DNA of 64,000 nucleotides from Nodularia sphaerocarpa UHCC 0038 (GTDB taxonomy: Bacteria; Cyanobacteriota; Cyanobacteriia; Cyanobacteriales; Nostocaceae). A program made the position numbers and the translations under genes. Shown here piece after piece: positions 62,682-64,000 of this stretch. The stretch's first letter is position 1. Each line of letters opens with the position of its first letter. The notes beneath the pieces are model-generated. The model was not told where the DNA came from and ran no database searches. It worked only from the letters and a program-made list of their open reading frames with translations. The stretch covers positions 3,476,356 to 3,540,355 of the forward strand of contig NZ_CP060140.1 in the NCBI RefSeq assembly GCF_022376295.1. The letters run 5' to 3'.

Positions 62682-63968
62682 ATGAACCCTGCCCTCACGA
62701 AAATTGGCGCTCAAATGTCTAACCTGACTGGCGTAAGAGCGATTATGAAGGATATTATCGAAACTTTAAAAGCTGGGGTGGGACAAGAATTTATCAATTT
62801 GAGCGCTGGGAACCCGTTGATTTTGCCAGAGGTGGAACAGTTGTGGCGCGACTGTACGGCGGAATTATTGGCGAGTTCGGAATACGGCGAGGTGGTTTGT
62901 CGTTACGGTTCGAGTCAGGGTTATGCTCCGTTAATTGAGGCGATCGCCAATGATTTCAACAAGCGCTATGGTTTAAACTTAAGCGATCGCAATATTTTAA
63001 TTACACCCGGTAGTCAAAGCCTCTACTTCTACGCTGCCAATGCTTTCGGTGGTTACACAAATAACGGTGAACTCAAACAAATCGTTTTACCCCTCAGTCC
63101 CGACTATACGGGTTACGGCGGTGTTTGTTTAGAGCAAGAAGCCTTAAAAGCCTATAAACCAACTTTGGATATTGATGCTGCGGCTCACAGGTTTAAATAT
63201 CGTCCAGACTTCAGCCAACTATCAATTACAGAAAGCACCGGTTGTGTCATCTTCTCTCGTCCCTGTAACCCCACAGGTAATGTTCTCAGCGACGATGAAG
63301 TGAAAAAAATTGCGGCTTTGGCTGCACCTCACGATGTACCTGTGTTGATTGATTCAGCTTATGCGCCGCCTTTCCCAGCTTTGAATTTCACAGAAATGAC
63401 ACCTGTATTTGGTGACAATATTTTACACTGCATGAGTTTATCGAAAGCCGGATTACCCGGTGAACGTATCGGTGTCGCTATTGGTGATGAAGGCATCATC
63501 CAAGCATTGGAGTCCTTTCAGACTAATTTGTGTATTCATCCTTCACGCTATGGACAAGCGATCGCCGCTAGTGCTATTAATTCTGGTGGTTTAGCTAAAA
63601 TCGCTGAAGAGGTGATTCGTCCTTTCTACCAGAAAAAGTTTGCTGTGCTAGAAGATACTTTAGATACGGCAATGCCCAAGGATTTACCTTGGTTCCTCCA
63701 TCGCGGTGAAGGTGCTATTTTTGCTTGGTTGTGGCTCCAGGATTTACCTATGACTGATTGGGAATTTTACCAGGAACTGAAGCAGGTGGGTGTGATTGTT
63801 GTCCCTGGTAGTAGCTTTTTCCCTGGTTTGCGGGAAGAATGGCCGCACAAGCACCAGTGTTTACGCATTAGTCTGACTGGTACTGATGCGGAAATTGTCA
63901 CGGCGATGCAACGTTTGGCGCAAGTGGCTGAACGAGTTTATCAGCCTGCTGTTGTGAGTCTTAAGTAA
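62682..63968 (+). CDS. avtA: Valine-pyruvate aminotransferase family protein
   Basis: 428 residues, complete at the right end of the window. Class I/II PLP aminotransferase: start TKIGAQMSNLTGVRAIMKDI, TPGSQSLYFYAANAFGG, PCNPTGNVLSDDEV, DSAYAPPFPAL and the PLP lysine Lys255 in SLSKAGLPGERIG; ends with RISLTGTDAEIVTAMQRLA. Length and motifs match AvtA, which makes alanine from valine or vice versa. ATG 62682 is the natural start. It is divergent from the formaldehyde operon and unrelated to it. Confidence 0.94.
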   Translation: MNPALTKIGAQMSNLTGVRAIMKDIIETLKAGVGQEFINLSAGNPLILPEVEQLWRDCTAELLASSEYGEVVCRYGSSQGYAPLIEAIANDFNKRYGLNLSDRNILITPGSQSLYFYAANAFGGYTNNGELKQIVLPLSPDYTGYGGVCLEQEALKAYKPTLDIDAAAHRFKYRPDFSQLSITESTGCVIFSRPCNPTGNVLSDDEVKKIAALAAPHDVPVLIDSAYAPPFPALNFTEMTPVFGDNILHCMSLSKAGLPGERIGVAIGDEGIIQALESFQTNLCIHPSRYGQAIAASAINSGGLAKIAEEVIRPFYQKKFAVLEDTLDTAMPKDLPWFLHRGEGAIFAWLWLQDLPMTDWEFYQELKQVGVIVVPGSSFFPGLREEWPHKHQCLRISLTGTDAEIVTAMQRLAQVAERVYQPAVVSLK

Positions 63969-64000
63969 TGGAAACGAACCACGAAGGCGCGAAGAGCGCG

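Noticed and set aside
1..64000. tRNA or rRNA genes
   Set aside because: None recognised in the intergenic regions on either strand, though a covariance-model scan could not be run.

Overview
The window looks like chromosomal DNA of a filamentous, probably heterocyst-forming cyanobacterium (Nostoc/Anabaena group). The evidence is very frequent GCGATCGC (HIP1) sites, a dark-operative protochlorophyllide reductase gene (chlB), a kinase fused to a GUN4 domain, a DevBCA exporter, a CoaR/CoaT cobalt system, a caspase-STAND-WD40 protein, and many short palindromic and MITE-like repeats between genes. The species cannot be fixed from sequence reading alone.

Layout. 1-6727: end of a subtilisin-like protease, a MITE with a clear target duplication, a methyltransferase, a polysaccharide-type ABC permease without its ATPase, a Ser/Thr kinase-GUN4 fusion, and chlB, all on the minus strand. 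7063-10463: a devB-devC-devA type exporter operon (minus) with a duplicated 163-bp block upstream. 10872-12551: two small unrecognised genes among repeats. 12921-29095: a six-gene plus-strand lipid/polyketide cluster. It holds a 2397-aa KS-AT-ACP-ACP-KR-DH synthase, a chain-length-factor/AT protein whose KS-like half has Gln in place of Cys, a PfaD enoyl reductase, a condensation-type acyltransferase, a free ACP, and a protein joining a TubC-type docking domain to about 570 residues I do not recognise. It ends at a strong hairpin terminator. It resembles heterocyst-glycolipid and PUFA synthases but lacks the reductase and ketoreductase genes of the canonical hgl locus. The exporter next to it suggests a secreted or envelope lipid.

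29279-34763: a minus-strand stress block with Mn-catalase, cupin, Zn-alcohol dehydrogenase, a small membrane protein, an SRPBCC protein, a DJ-1/PfpI protein and a DUF2267 protein. 35098-37037: a DUF6335 protein, then a graspetide (omega-ester peptide) locus. The 93-aa precursor carries three TTLAVGEEGG repeats of the plesiocin (TTxxxxEE) type and is followed by one ATP-grasp ligase; a terminator hairpin and an 83-bp dispersed repeat lie between them. 37095-43787: a small secreted protein, an NTF2-like protein, an MBL-fold protein with degenerate metal motif, a 54-aa four-cysteine protein absent from normal-length ORF calls, murD, glyS and a DUF6918-type protein.

43905-48692: coaT (SPC-type P1B ATPase) and coaR (MerR plus CbiC-like domain, C-terminal CHC), separated by a GT-C-like membrane protein. 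A MerR-style promoter with an inverted repeat and a 20-bp spacer lies directly upstream of coaT. 48927-54068: a periplasmic-binding/DUF4912 protein, a Tat-type msrB and an acyl-CoA dehydrogenase. 54212-59359: a 1715-aa caspase-STAND-WD40 protein with 14 WD repeats. 59793-63968: a possible HIT-protein remnant, a formaldehyde detoxification operon (frmA, DUF29, fghA) and avtA.

The two most promising systems are the graspetide locus and the orphan PUFA/hgl-like synthase cluster with its TubC-fused unknown protein.
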